Of a stretch of DNA of 64,000 nucleotides, positions 9,001 through 16,137 are shown piece by piece; positions within the stretch are counted from its first letter, which is position 1; each line of letters starts with the position of its first letter. The stretch covers positions 1 through 64,000 of the forward strand of contig JAJDED010000031.1 in the NCBI GenBank assembly GCA_029259915.1, given 5' to 3'. This DNA is from Planctomycetota bacterium. Its GTDB lineage: Bacteria > Planctomycetota > Planctomycetia > Pirellulales > Lacipirellulaceae. The notes below the pieces were generated by a model, which was given only the letters and a program-made list of their open reading frames with translations, was not told the DNA's origin and searched no databases. The position numbers and the translations under genes were made by a program.

Positions 9001-11688
9001 GGCTGGATTGTTTTTTATCGCGTCAAAATTGCCGAGGACTGTAGTTGCGCCCACCACAGTCACCCCCGTGCCCAAGCCGGCAGGGATGGTTTCGTAGGTT
9101 TTGGTGAGAATTGGGCCGTCGAAGGGGACGTCGGCGAGCGATTTGCCGGGGTGGTTGTCGGCTAGGTAGTCGAGAATCTTGTCTTCGAAAAATTCGACCG
9201 GCAGGCGATGGTCTGTGGTCGGGTCGAGTGAGAGAAACTCAAATTCGTCAAATTCGCCTTGTGGGCTGGTGAGAGTGACGTCGATACCGGCCTGACGGTC
9301 TTTGAATTTCCAAGAAGGGTCCAGGTCGATCCACTCAAGACCATTGTCAGTGGCCACAATCGGGCTATTCGCCGTGGGGACCTTTGCGCGAACCCAGGCG
9401 TGTGTGAACTTTACGCCTGTGGCAGTAGCTGAAGCATTTCCGTCAAGCGAAGTCGTGATGATGTTCAGCGCTGCATCTTGGTTTTCGACCCCGAGCCACT
9501 GCATGAGTTGCGCGGTTGTCACGTCGACCTGCCCGGCCGCAATTTCTGCTTCATAATCGGCCTGCTCCAACTTATAGACTAACAACGCCGCCTGATCCCA
9601 GGGATTTCCCGCTTGGGTTTGATCGGTGGCTTCGATGCCTTTCATCAAGCCGGGGTACAGTTCCAGCTCGATGTTGTTACGGACATCGGAGAAGATGTCA
9701 ATGATTTCTTGGACCGGTCCTTCCGCGTTGAGGGTAGAACTATCAAAGTAATCGTTAAACCAATCTCCCCAATTCGGGGTGCCATTCGGGATAGCAGTAA
9801 ACATCCCCGAGGTCCCAGCGGATGGAAGCGATCGGCTGACAAGCCACGCACCGGGATCACCGGCAATCAGATCATCTCGACCGTCGAGGTTCACGTCGCC
9901 TACATAGATTTTTCCGACAAGGCTCGCACTTCGCATGGAACCACCCCAAGTGGTTTCTAATGCAAGCCCGAATTGCTCGTCGAATTGGACGACCTGCCAA
10001 TTTTCGCCAAAAGTTGCGCGACCCATGAGTTCGTCGGCCCCATCGCCGTCGAAGTCGCCGACAAAAGTTTCCGTCCAGGCTAAGCTGGTAACGCCTGACT
10101 CAACAAAATGAAATTGGGTGCTATCAGAAACTGCCAGTGACCACTTATTTGTGGTGACATCGAATGCAGCTACATCATCTCGTCCGTCGCCGTTGAAATC
10201 GCCCGTTTGGAAGTTGGTCCAGTTGCCTGCGGGATTGAAATTGCCCCAACTGCTGATGCCGATAACGCCCGCGTCATGATTCACGTGTACGTTCACGTTG
10301 CCTGTAAGTGGATCGACGAACGCTTGGTCATTGCGTGAATCGCCATTGAAGTCGGCCATGGCAATGAGTGGAGACGCTTCCGTAGCACCAATGTCGACAA
10401 CGCCTACTATGGCCGGGTCGTCGATGTATCGCTCAAACCCACGCTGATCCGTACCCAATCCCTGTATCAGCGCTTGAGAAATATGGCCTGCATCGATCGC
10501 CTGGCTGCCGGGTAATAGCAAGTGCGTTTGGGTCGGCCCACCATAGTTGCCTAACGGGGTGAGCAGAGGATCGATCGGCGCGGCGGCGGTGCCCACCAGA
10601 TTGTTGTCAACATTGTGGGTAAGCCCCGAGTTGCCGAAGCCGATGCCAACTAGGTTGTGAGAACTCTCGCTGCCGACGTTGCCACTGATGTTGCCCCAAC
10701 CATCATGATAGTTGGCGTTTCCGGCTGTGTTGCCTGCCAAAATCGTGTTGTGTAGCGTTACAACACCCTCGTTGAATATGCCGCCGGCTGATCCTGTAGG
10801 AGCGACGGCATGGTTGTCGGTAATCGTCGTGTTGACAATCGTCATCTCCGCTGCGTCCGAGAGATTGCTCCTCCAGATCGCACCGGCAGTGGTGGCCTTG
10901 TTCCCTGAAAAGGTGCTGTTGGAAATCGAGATCGTGGCACCACTGGCAGCTCTTTTCACATCGAGTCCACCGCCCACAGTTGCAGCGGTGTTATTGGAGA
11001 TGGTGCTGTTGGAAATCGTTAATGAACTGCCCGTACCAAGGTCCGCAGTTATGCCTCCACCACGAGCGAGCGAGTGATTGTCGTCGATCGTGCTATTGGA
11101 AACTATCAGCGAACCGGCGGGCATTACATAAACACCCGCTCCATTCGTGGCATTGTTTCCTTGTAAGGCCACGCCCTCGAGAGTTAGGTTGCCACTATTA
11201 TAGATACCTCCGCCGGAGAATCCTGAACCTCCTGTGATTGTTAAGTCTTCCAGCGTTGCGGTGACGCCGCTGGTGACAATAAACACTTGGTTTTGGCCCT
11301 GAGCATCTATCGTTAATTGATCCTGGCCGGGGCCAAGGATGTCGACATTGCTACTGATCGATAGTTGACCACCGCTGAGTAACAAATCACCAGTCAATCC
11401 CGGTGCAAACGTAATGGTGTCGACTTCGCCCGGTAGGATCCCATCGCTGGCCGAGTGGGCCAGAGCTTCGCGGAGACTCCACTGACTGTCCGTGCTGGTT
11501 CCCGCAACTCCGATATCCTGAAGCGTCGTGATGGCATAAACATCCGCGGCGAGCATCTGCCGTGGTTCGAGGCTCTCGAACAGCGAACGTCGACGCATGA
11601 AGTGCGATCGCTTCGGAGCTTTGCGTCGTTTTCTTTTGAAGCCTAACTGAGCAAGGGTTTTGTTCCAACAAGAGGGAGAGCTGCGCAT
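1..11688 (-). CDS. Giant secreted multidomain RHS/YD-repeat protein, 3' end cut by window edge
   Basis: One reading frame is open from an ATG at 11688 to base 1 (3,896 codons, no stop in the window); I checked the frame at about ten points. Residues ~38-46 are LEPRQMLAA, the planctomycete N-terminal motif of large exported proteins, after an Arg/Lys-rich stretch. In order follow a right-handed beta-helix region (~130-410, repeated SNSTxxxN and a GGPTQTHxLLPGSxAID block), FG-GAP/VCBS-type repeats (~430-615, GDFNGDGRDD, GDFDGDGAD), a transglutaminase-like region (~655-800), about three tandem ~145-aa beta-sandwich repeats (~1150-1600), a region of unknown type, a DUF6531-like RHS start (~1990-2090), two golvesin-like modules (~2485-2610 and ~3175-3275) inside many YD repeats (FxYDxxGRxxxxxx) to the edge. 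The RHS core and any C-terminal toxin or anchor lie outside. Probable role: cell-surface or secreted shell protein; the function is inferred only from domains. Confidence 0.9.
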   Translation of the reverse strand, partial: MRSSPSCWNKTLAQLGFKRKRRKAPKRSHFMRRRSLFESLEPRQMLAADVYAITTLQDIGVAGTSTDSQWSLREALAHSASDGILPGEVDTITFAPGLTGDLLLSGGQLSISSNVDILGPGQDQLTIDAQGQNQVFIVTSGVTATLEDLTITGGSGFSGGGIYNSGNLTLEGVALQGNNATNGAGVYVMPAGSLIVSNSTIDDNHSLARGGGITADLGTGSSLTISNSTISNNTAATVGGGLDVKRAASGATISISNSTFSGNKATTAGAIWRSNLSDAAEMTIVNTTITDNHAVAPTGSAGGIFNEGVVTLHNTILAGNTAGNANYHDGWGNISGNVGSESSHNLVGIGFGNSGLTHNVDNNLVGTAAAPIDPLLTPLGNYGGPTQTHLLLPGSQAIDAGHISQALIQGLGTDQRGFERYIDDPAIVGVVDIGATEASPLIAMADFNGDSRNDQAFVDPLTGNVNVHVNHDAGVIGISSWGNFNPAGNWTNFQTGDFNGDGRDDVAAFDVTTNKWSLAVSDSTQFHFVESGVTSLAWTETFVGDFDGDGADELMGRATFGENWQVVQFDEQFGLALETTWGGSMRSASLVGKIYVGDVNLDGRDDLIAGDPGAWLVSRSLPSAGTSGMFTAIPNGTPNWGDWFNDYFDSSTLNAEGPVQEIIDIFSDVRNNIELELYPGLMKGIEATDQTQAGNPWDQAALLVYKLEQADYEAEIAAGQVDVTTAQLMQWLGVENQDAALNIITTSLDGNASATATGVKFTHAWVRAKVPTANSPIVATDNGLEWIDLDPSWKFKDRQAGIDVTLTSPQGEFDEFEFLSLDPTTDHRLPVEFFEDKILDYLADNHPGKSLADVPFDGPILTKTYETIPAGLGTGVTVVGATTVLGNFDAIKNNPAYAHQVTISSDRVTTLNDNFLAVPLSQGAVASYQGLDQVADPLAASRNYTWNNSLDFKSYNGLDPGPESRTPVSLNGVTTTDLVPYDDLDPSFGRFDFTINQSFTLPVNATSQSNVTSLWMEVIAGPINITNHTRIFQTIPNYELSSSTILEFEVSFSGSTNTYELSFGPGETFVLNSPFSVLDAYAVDIGNGFSRYTIPLHELGPSYATGTFSQLDFRQLWDTFQQRNDAGNGEWLPRPDLSDDAETSSYRNVRIREPSYGSVLLATDNNNDTAIRVTGTSFQRLDIPDYHITADTALRFTFKSQQQGLSHSIGWDTNTSYQTDTIPTTNQEFLYPIYGTAVTPSGDYNFYTTSNSEQTLTIPIGSLAHQGGTPPVGVWLRHLIFGVDDGGQITSADSIFSDIELFENRPSGNFSVGINEIQLTGTAAKATAAGVAGKASIQADSWLKFKFRSTSPGQAHRIGWDFQSATYQDDANNEALYPVYDNGANSNSVYPQYNGSGVDQQMAIPIGRILVNGAPPVGKLFDHLVFTTEGNVVGSTAESVFSNVELWRPTSSAVVSGSAGSEQIELQGNSFKTIDIGSYNITPNTRLEFTFDSDQEGLLHGIGLDSEDDALDGDGSLWQLYGTDSAYIQNQNNFQGTERTYSIRVGDYYSGNATRIVLFNENSPLQENANSIFKNIKLRDEVGPMGELWSRTLSVPEHSLDSIQLEMIPSGINHFSPQLSVGGNPLASYSNSIWAEFGDSAQITVTHSAPATFGINPTNDTFVYKQEFDEIIVLGLDANQYSSESLAAMQSALIATLDSNSSSEQDYIDDIDDLLSYTVAKYWSDFNEKNELIANLTHTISAQGFVGSGVATAKNVLLQDSEATTDAHLIEHLPYRIAPFDMGVDLPNATHGIHNRTTGLTDSEAFQLVGYNSSAQEHNIVEEQINSESVSTMKGLQNAYQRTLGVDANHDPISNDAILVFQRTSSGTIHYKGEWYAGSGQPAGTTATSLADINAKLAYHVPIGGGTNNIAAAIWDALSNPPVAGEVNVLVPKGKSQVGNWIGSVYVIESPDGARYSIAKEGGPTTNGGFSGNQYSFENTLLPNTSFKNQTFAGDPVNVANGNMFRDDVDIVFPNLGVPLNLTRHYDSQSKDDIGMGVGWTFSFGDVLFVDPEDTNNLDLIWLTSNGQRHNFKWDNVNMQYDVPAALHGKFFEDTSFFYFKDKNGIEHYFEKITGTQNGLALRGRLKKQIDNIGNGVDVIYDIGTMRDIQSVQDVHTPTRRIDFDYDANGVISQINKVASTNVGTWDYTYLSITASGVASSQRLTSAAAPEVTSVDAAGLDVLMRPTVSYDHFTSGASKGNIKTITEPDGQTHTYNYYPNGRVFQVTDSLSGTQTFRYNLFRNLTEFTDENGNTETYIHQDNGLLERQIHNDRSRQEFTWGVEETDREFLMTSSTDERGAVETFTYYNDPTDFRDRELFQSTAKHFVDAAGMPLNLSDVLTTQFDYSRPATLQHMINMKSVTVDPGDENISTGFTYDAVGRLTTTTDALDNVTKRTYNADSTSATGGLLKSEISPRGNDSAQPVAINSEFVAWDEVASSFVVTGDTLSVRVSFDPAITDPNVLVVADAIRIERVNGDFPFSKVIDDDNDGIDNEFSVTGNIAQGGGLGVYYGGDRALLSEAGETATWTFSGLEPGSYRVLATWHFVAGARWDQVPYELFDGVAAGSTAPIPVDQATVPSDVGADTADPDFESEFFYDAAGNIVWTRTDSLEGPINSFDHHGNLLRTTDLTFVDSNFGYDALGRQISAQTVPSDLNGQPLTSSSRLDASGRVRFATDPLGHVTEFQYDAKGNLVRQLHADGSETTFTYDGLGNRTSTTDPLGRTTRFIYDGRNRPIETIHPDGATERIRYSGTGQIAATIDALGRETTFNYDGAGRLLSMEILEGISDSNQYDQLGRLVSTTDFNGNITAFKYDDLGRVIESRTLPTNSIDPDVTLQTTDYDAAGNVVRIVAYDTNGLAADGQTIPADPRDLVTVANQATNLVQVIETRYDSLNRPFEVVNTDGTSSHSVFDKAGRILFQRDALDRKTELKYDVYGRLSETILPDPDGALFPQASPITHFEYDAASNQTAVIDPLGNRTEFTYDVFNRPIATTDALGNTNHAVYDVAGQVVASVDALGRAVYTMLDKRGRASAVHTADPDGTGGQTAATTRFEYDAVGNLTRQIDPHGVDKRFFYDQLGRLERQEFVDSQVYDNGDAEFSIIRSTPPEQGLTTGFNGDAQFIAHDVNSTNANLENAIAEWKIKNLEPGTYRILATWEGRPDATANMSAVVWVDMVQYTLNGLAERDQRIDPTAELRFDDGELRPWAEIKSDVVVTAGDTVTVWLRSAANENLVADAIRLERVVSRQFAYDNNGNLTSETDTLGRSTEFIYDELGRTTSVKLTDPDGPAGPLLQPQTTTNYNGFGNVTSTVEHRGGAGNERTTAWTYDRRNRVLTETLDSGGSKEVTTAFEYDKVGNLTRQTDAVGVIDVVTEFRYDQLNRQVEQEQFRFAGDEEPLNTRFKYDANSNLIQSIDEVFHDIGIPLTNQSITEFQYDAIGRQTSVTRDPGGSLESITRIEYDAVGNLTRTTDPLGRTSTSAFDRLNRLVTTTAPDPDGIAGPLTAATTTFVYDALGNLVSQTNGEGETERFVYDSQGRLVRQFDGLGYESISRYNSEGNLVASSDPRLNVTSFAYDGLDRLISETITLAGNDVSRTFTYNDRGNLSEIIDRNGRRRTLFYDRLDQQLSDVWYDASNNFAEAITTIYNDLGRVVVNRDFTLGNTFSQTFEYDHLGRVTKQLSAETQGTPWQVEQRFTYDGLHISDASEFVRTVYSQHFLDGLGGETLIGNTTFFTDRLGRTAKIEDAANPLNGVADKQIELVYDNANQLTTTRRTAGTFQFNTHNTYDQAGRVTEISHLRPLTSVLPFTSYAYQYDQADRITQLTTTHDTSLAAFSTAPASDNEFFVFDEAGQLEADGLGS

Positions 11689-12169
11689 GATGAGTCCCGT
11701 CCTATATCCGTGGAAGACGATGATTCACGGCTTGCTAGCCGCGCGTATCGTTCTCAAATGTCACCCAGCAACAGGACATTCGCTACGGACGATCTCAGGA
11801 AGCAGCGGGAGGGGCGATGTGGTGAATGACTCACCAGATTGCCCCCTCTGCAAAAAAGAATTTTGCAGTAAGAAAACTCCACTCGTCTTTCGAAAGAATA
11901 CGACAGGGCGACCGGATTCCAGAGCAGAAAGGAACCCAGCGCGGCTTTCGACCGCAACCAAACAAATAGAACAGGAGGAAACTGAGAGAACAGAGGATTG
12001 AATAAGTATTTCTCTGTTCTCTCAGTTTCCTCCTGTTCAATAATATATGCACATTACGAAGACTTGAATCGTTAGTAACACGAAAGTTTCAAGCCCCATG
12101 ATGTTCCTGAGATTGCCCCACTGACATACATCAACCGGACGCATTGATAAAGTAATGCCGCAGGCGAGT
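11689..12169. other. Intergenic gap with one long perfect inverted repeat
   Basis: No credible gene. Short frames here have no family resemblance and overlap one another. The only structure I see is the 27-bp perfect inverted repeat listed separately at 11969-12038. It lies between the 5' end of the giant RHS gene and the 3' end of the next minus-strand gene, so it could end transcription coming from the right. Confidence 0.6.
11969..12038. repeat. 27-bp perfect inverted repeat (hairpin), 16-nt loop
   Basis: Bases 11969-11995 and 12012-12038 are exact reverse complements, separated by 16 nt. The arm contains the short near-repeat units GAGGAAACT and GAGAGAACA, so it belongs to the same broad class as the CACGGAG-type hairpins elsewhere in the window. 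A stem this long could act as a terminator or RNA-stability element, but no T-tract follows. Confidence 0.85.
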
Positions 12170-12889
12170 TCAGACGAGTTCCCACACAACGCCTTTGCCG
12201 CTTCCGTCGCTGCGGAAATGAATCCGGCAAATCTGTTGATTACGGTTCAGGCCCTTGATCGTATCGTGAAGCCGACGCGCGGGAACCAACCCTCCCAGTT
12301 GTGGGAGAGGGTCGTCAATTCGTGCAGGCCACTTTTCTTCCTGAAAAACCGAGAGTATGGTCTCTTGGTTAGGAGCGGGCCGGAGATAACGCTTGATGAT
12401 TTCCGACGACAAGCAAAGCTCGCGACGCGGAGCATTCCAGCAAGGAGTTGCTGCTGTATCTTTCTTTACATTGTCGGCCGCGGCGATTTCTGTAGAGTTG
12501 CCATTTACTTTGGATTGCCGAGGGGGCCGATCAGTCAACGACTGATCATCTGGTTGTTTTACCGCTATCAGCTGGGAGCCTGTTTCAGTCAAAACAAAAC
12601 ATGATCGTTGCGGAATGGCAAGATTGGCCAAGTGGCGGAAGCAGCGTCGTGTTTGCACGGGTGATGTTAGTTCCACCGCATGTTGTACATAACCTTGAAC
12701 CAACAACCAGCGCAAATCGCTGGTGGATATGCCCGTTGAATGGAATTCGCTGACTTCGATCGAGAACTCCCAAAGTTCTCTTCCCGATTCAACCGCATAT
12801 CGATACGCGCGGAACAGCATCGCCAATGCGGCGAACACCGAATCGGAACGATTCAGCATTTCAGTCTGATTTGCGGTGGGCCTAATCAT
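12170..12889 (-). CDS. Conserved-looking hypothetical protein, 239 aa
   Basis: I do not recognise a named family. The protein has an N-terminal helical region (VFAALAMLFRAYRYAVESGRE), a middle segment with HLANLAIPQ and a C-terminal basic block (RLHDTIKGLNRNQ, then IHFRSDGSGKG) ending WELV. This C-terminal layout resembles proteins I have seen only in planctomycetes, but that is a recollection and not a search result. No signal peptide or membrane segment is visible, so it is probably cytoplasmic. The start is uncertain: an in-frame TTG at 12919 would add ten residues and an ATG at 12859 would remove ten; none has a clear ribosome binding site. It is flanked by repeat-bearing gaps, so it is probably transcribed alone. 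Confidence 0.7.
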   Translation of the reverse strand: MIRPTANQTEMLNRSDSVFAALAMLFRAYRYAVESGRELWEFSIEVSEFHSTGISTSDLRWLLVQGYVQHAVELTSPVQTRRCFRHLANLAIPQRSCFVLTETGSQLIAVKQPDDQSLTDRPPRQSKVNGNSTEIAAADNVKKDTAATPCWNAPRRELCLSSEIIKRYLRPAPNQETILSVFQEEKWPARIDDPLPQLGGLVPARRLHDTIKGLNRNQQICRIHFRSDGSGKGVVWELV

Positions 12890-13480
12890 GCGAAGATGTG
12901 CTATCCAGGTGCAGCCCAAAGGTTGTGCGACTCACAAACAGCACGCTGAGAATAACATGGCAATGCAATTTGCCAAGACCTTTATTGAAAGCCAACTCGA
13001 ATTACGTGATCAATAACAACTTTGTTGCACATCATATTGACCAACGGTCAAGCTGCATTAGGGTATTTGCACCACTTTTGTTTCGATTCAATTGGCTCAT
13101 GATCGGTTTCTTGAAGGCTTGAACGCACTTAGTACACGTTTGAGCCTTTGAGAAATTTATCGCTGGAGTGTCCGGCTTTGAATGCCTGTCCAAGGAAACG
13201 AGAAAGTGAAAACTAGACCTGTCTTGCTCTGTCGAAAACCTGTAGACGCTAGCTAAACAGTCTTCCTTAGCTTCGCACTTTGGAGAGTGGCCAGGATGAG
13301 TAAATCACCGAAATATATTTTTACAGGTTGCACACCAGCTTGGCAAACAGCGGTTGCAAACCTACTTGCGAAGTGAGGTGATAAGTAGCACGGAGGAGCG
13401 CGGGGGCTTCCCCGGACCGCGTGGCGGTCCGGCTATTTTGCGAGTTTGAGCTACTTAAACGCTTTGGCGACACGCTCTCA
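12890..13480. other. Intergenic gap with no gene; GC-rich hairpin near its right end
   Basis: I find no coding signal on either strand. The only clear structure is a 9-bp GC-rich stem (13412-13420 with 13424-13432, 3-nt loop) followed by a weak T-rich stretch, lying before the putative ubiB promoter. Confidence 0.55.
13412..13440 (+). terminator. Short GC-rich hairpin, possible terminator
   Basis: The sequence CCGGACCGC pairs with GCGGTCCGG across a 3-nt loop and is followed by CTATTTTG. The T-tract is poor. No plus-strand gene ends just upstream, so its role is unclear. Confidence 0.3.
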
Positions 13481-13484
13481 TGAC

Positions 13485-13514
13485 TTGTGAGTACACACGG
13501 GAAAGGGCTACAAT
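13485..13514 (+). promoter_or_regulatory. Candidate promoter of the UbiB-like gene
   Basis: TTGTGA (13485-13490) and TACAAT (13509-13514) are separated by 18 nt, close to the sigma-70-type consensus. Transcription would start near 13521, upstream of the ATG at 13555 but downstream of the ATG at 13480. This favours the shorter protein. Confidence 0.5.
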
Positions 13515-13554
13515 ACGTTCGCCTAGTTGTTTCATTCTTTCGAGTCGTTTCACC

Positions 13555-15213
13555 ATGCGAATTCGCACTATTCCGCAGATCTATCGCAACGCCAATCGCT
13601 GGCGCGAAATTCTTTCTGTGTTGAGCAAATATGGATTGGCCGATTGGCTTAGTCGGTTCGAGTTTGCTTTCGGGAAAAATTGGTTGAAGAATCGCGACGG
13701 TGCGGTCCTGGCGGACCAGAGTCGCGAAAGCCGCATCCGACTCGCTTTAGAAGAACTGGGCCCCGCGTTTATCAAATTGGGCCAAATCATGAGTACCCGC
13801 CCCGACATTGTGGGCGGCGAATTGGCCGACGAACTGGAAAAGCTGCAGACCAGTGTCCCGGCAGACTCGCCCTATCGCGTGACGGAAATCATTCAGGATG
13901 AACTGGGACAGTCGTTCGACGAAATTTTTGAGGAGTTTTCCACGGAGCCGGTTGCCTCGGCATCGATTGGGCAAGTGCATCGTGCGAAACTCAAATCGGG
14001 CGAGGAAGTGGCGGTTAAAGTCCAACACCACGACATCCGCCACCGAGTTCGCGTGGACCTCGATATCCTGACGGGACTGGCCCAATTGGCAGAGCGATTG
14101 CCGGAGCTAAAACCTTACCGACCCTGCGCTACGGCCGCGGAATTTCAGCGGGCGCTGCGCCGCGAACTCGATTTCACGCGCGAACGTCGGCACCTGGAAC
14201 AGTTTGGCAAAGCGTTTGAAGAGAACGAACAGGTGAAAATCCCTCGCGTGTTTTCCGAGGTTTGTTCGGAGCGTGTGCTGGTGATGGAGTGGTTGGAGGG
14301 CACGCCGCTTTCGGCCCCCGAGGAAATCCGCCAGTTGGGTGTGGATCTTGGGGCCATCGCACGTCAGGGCGCTGAACTCTATTTGGAGATGATTTTTCGC
14401 CATGGCGTGTACCACGCTGACCCCCATCCGGGCAATTTGCTGGTCACCGACGAAGGCGCGATCGGCCTGTTGGATTTTGGCATGGTGGTGCGGATCGAAG
14501 AATCGCTGCGCGAAGATATCGAAGATATGCTCTTGGCAATCGTGGAACAGGATGCCGATCAGTTGGCGGCCGTCGTGATGCGAGTCGGATTGGTCCCCCC
14601 CGGCTTGGACGAAACGAATTTGAGCCTCGACCTGACCGACTTTGTCGCCCATTATGCCTACCAATCGGTCGAACAATTCGAACTGGCTGCGGCACTCAAC
14701 GAAATGTTCGACTTGATGCGCCGCTACGAGATCGTGCTGCCATCGTCGATGGCCCTGCTGCTAAAAGTTCTGGTGATGTTGGAAGGAACTGCACAGAAAC
14801 TGCTGCCCGATTTCAGTTTGATGGAAGTGATCGGCCCCTACCAGCGGAAGATTGTTGCCCGCCGGATGTCGCCCACGCGGCAACTCCGCAAGGCAAAGCG
14901 GTTTGCTTACGAAATACAACAACTTGCAGAAGTCGTGCCACGACGGCTTCGCGACATCTTGCAGCAAGTACAAACGGGGCGGTTCGACGTGCATCTCGAT
15001 CACCGAGGCCTGGAACCCTCGGTCAATCGGCTGGTGCTAGGATTGCTCACTAGCTCGCTATTTATTGGTTCGGTTTCGTTGGTGTCGAATCACGTTTGGC
15101 CCGTGAAGGATGTTTCGGTCCCCGGTACATTGGGAATCGCGCTGAGCGCTGCGATGGGCCTGCGCCTCTTACGGGCGATCAGCAAGTCGGGGAATTTAGA
15201 TCGCCACAAGTAG
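13555..15213 (+). CDS. ubiB: ABC1/UbiB/AarF family atypical kinase
   Basis: The 552-aa protein has the full ABC1 set: the family KxGQ motif as KLGQ (~74-77), the nucleotide-loop-like SASIGQVHRA, the VAVKVQ lysine (~155), HADPHPGN (~286) and DFGM (~306). Two hydrophobic segments at the C-terminus (~492-512 and ~523-541) are the UbiB-type membrane anchor. UbiB-like ATPases support biosynthesis or trafficking of ubiquinone and other isoprenoid lipids. In a planctomycete the quinone may be menaquinone, so the exact substrate is open. I chose the ATG at 13555 over that at 13480 because homologues begin with an MRxRTIP-like sequence and because a promoter-like pair overlaps the extension. It appears monocistronic; a repeat-rich gap follows. 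Confidence 0.9.
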   Translation: MRIRTIPQIYRNANRWREILSVLSKYGLADWLSRFEFAFGKNWLKNRDGAVLADQSRESRIRLALEELGPAFIKLGQIMSTRPDIVGGELADELEKLQTSVPADSPYRVTEIIQDELGQSFDEIFEEFSTEPVASASIGQVHRAKLKSGEEVAVKVQHHDIRHRVRVDLDILTGLAQLAERLPELKPYRPCATAAEFQRALRRELDFTRERRHLEQFGKAFEENEQVKIPRVFSEVCSERVLVMEWLEGTPLSAPEEIRQLGVDLGAIARQGAELYLEMIFRHGVYHADPHPGNLLVTDEGAIGLLDFGMVVRIEESLREDIEDMLLAIVEQDADQLAAVVMRVGLVPPGLDETNLSLDLTDFVAHYAYQSVEQFELAAALNEMFDLMRRYEIVLPSSMALLLKVLVMLEGTAQKLLPDFSLMEVIGPYQRKIVARRMSPTRQLRKAKRFAYEIQQLAEVVPRRLRDILQQVQTGRFDVHLDHRGLEPSVNRLVLGLLTSSLFIGSVSLVSNHVWPVKDVSVPGTLGIALSAAMGLRLLRAISKSGNLDRHK

Positions 15214-15230
15214 GCTGTGTTTCTTAAGAT

Positions 15231-15360
15231 TGAACCACAGAGGCACGGAGGACACAGAGACAAGGAATTGGGGAATGAAGGGATAGTGAAATTCCTTCCA
15301 CTCCTTAATTCCTTCTATTTCCCAATTGCAATCAGTCTCTCAGGAGTTTTAGTGGTTGAA
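15231..15360. repeat. CACGGAG-type imperfect inverted repeat with an inner inverted repeat
   Basis: The left arm begins ACCACAGAGGCACGGAGG near 15233, and the right arm, ending in TTTTAGTGGTTG, is diverged. Between them a second inverted repeat is visible: AAGGAATTGGGG against a right-hand AATTCCTT and CCAATT. It lies downstream of the UbiB-like gene and may serve as its transcript end. Confidence 0.55.
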
Positions 15361-15375
15361 TATCAAAACAAAGTT

Positions 15376-15719
15376 GGCACAAAGTGCATTAGTCCCAAAG
15401 GGACGAGATATGACAGCCCAGGGCAAGGCAGGGCGAGCGTAGCGAGACAGGCCGCAGCCCTGGGTTTGATGCACAGACACTCGTTTGGCCGAGTGGTAAG
15501 CTTTGCCATCCTTCGGTGCGCTGCCGAGGCCAAAACAAGACCGCGGCTTGATTTCGTCCTCGGCCACACTCCGTCATATGGCAACACCAATCGCTCGGAC
15601 GATGGTGCTGCTGCTCTTCCAACCCAGGGCTCGCGCCCTGGGCTGTCATATTTTTCCCCTTCAGGGCAACCTCTTGGCACCCGTTGCTTTTTTTGACCGA
15701 CTGAAATTCCTGAAGAACC
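15376..15719. repeat. 344-bp intergenic element, copy 1 (upstream of the DUF983 gene)
   Basis: It aligns end to end with 16179-16522. Both start GGCAC...TTAGTCCCAAAGGGACG and end near CTGAAATTCxTGAAGAACC. Inside, 15408-15424 and 15635-15651 form a perfect 17-bp inverted repeat (ATATGACAGCCCAGGGC and its complement). Each side also carries its own CCCAGGGC/GCCCTGGG hairpin. The element contains no credible gene; the frames through it are repeat translations. It ends only 7 nt before the DUF983 ATG, so it must supply or overlap that gene's 5' leader. Confidence 0.8.
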
Positions 15720-15726
15720 TGCAATC

Positions 15727-16137
15727 ATGGAACAACCCACGCAAGCGAGTTGGATGCGGATTTTGTGGCGTGGGCTGCGGTTGCGTTGTCCCGCCTGTGG
15801 GCGTGAGAAGATGTTCCGGAGCTGGTTTGCGATGCAAGACCCTTGCGGAAATTGCGGTCGAAAGTTTGATCGTTCGCCGGGATATTTGTTGGGATCGATC
15901 TACTTCAACTATGGCGTGACCGCGCTGTTGGTTGTGGTGATTTATTTCAGCCTGTATTTCGGAAAAGTGCTGGCAGGTAGGCAGCTACTGGCCGTGACGG
16001 CCGGCTTCAGTTTGCTGTTTCCTGTTTGTTTTTTTCGGCACGCGCGTGGATTGTGGATTGCATTTGACGAAGTGTTCGACCCCTGGCCCAATGAGGAAGA
16101 AGCCCGCGCGCTGGCGAAGGATAAGCCCTTACCCTAA
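15727..16137 (+). CDS. DUF983 family zinc-ribbon membrane protein
   Basis: The 136-aa protein has two CxxC pairs (C21/C24 and C40/C43) forming a small zinc ribbon, then SPGYLLGSIYFNYG and two predicted membrane segments (~62-80 and ~86-102). This is the DUF983 pattern; members are often found near respiratory oxidase genes in other bacteria, and here the oxidase locus starts about 0.4 kb downstream on the opposite strand. Function is unknown. No Shine-Dalgarno sequence is visible before the ATG, which sits right after repeat copy 1. The stop codon lies inside a terminator stem. Confidence 0.85.
   Translation: MEQPTQASWMRILWRGLRLRCPACGREKMFRSWFAMQDPCGNCGRKFDRSPGYLLGSIYFNYGVTALLVVVIYFSLYFGKVLAGRQLLAVTAGFSLLFPVCFFRHARGLWIAFDEVFDPWPNEEEARALAKDKPLP

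Noticed and set aside
133-9165. Many plus-strand frames of 60-435 residues over 133-9165
   Set aside because: They are antisense shadows of the giant minus-strand RHS frame. Their proteins show no family pattern, while the minus frame gives clean YD repeats.
15217-15696. Frames through the 344-bp element (SPKGTRY...GQGRASVARQ type)
   Set aside because: Both copies of the element give the same peptide because the DNA is repeated; there is no start signal or independent support for translation.
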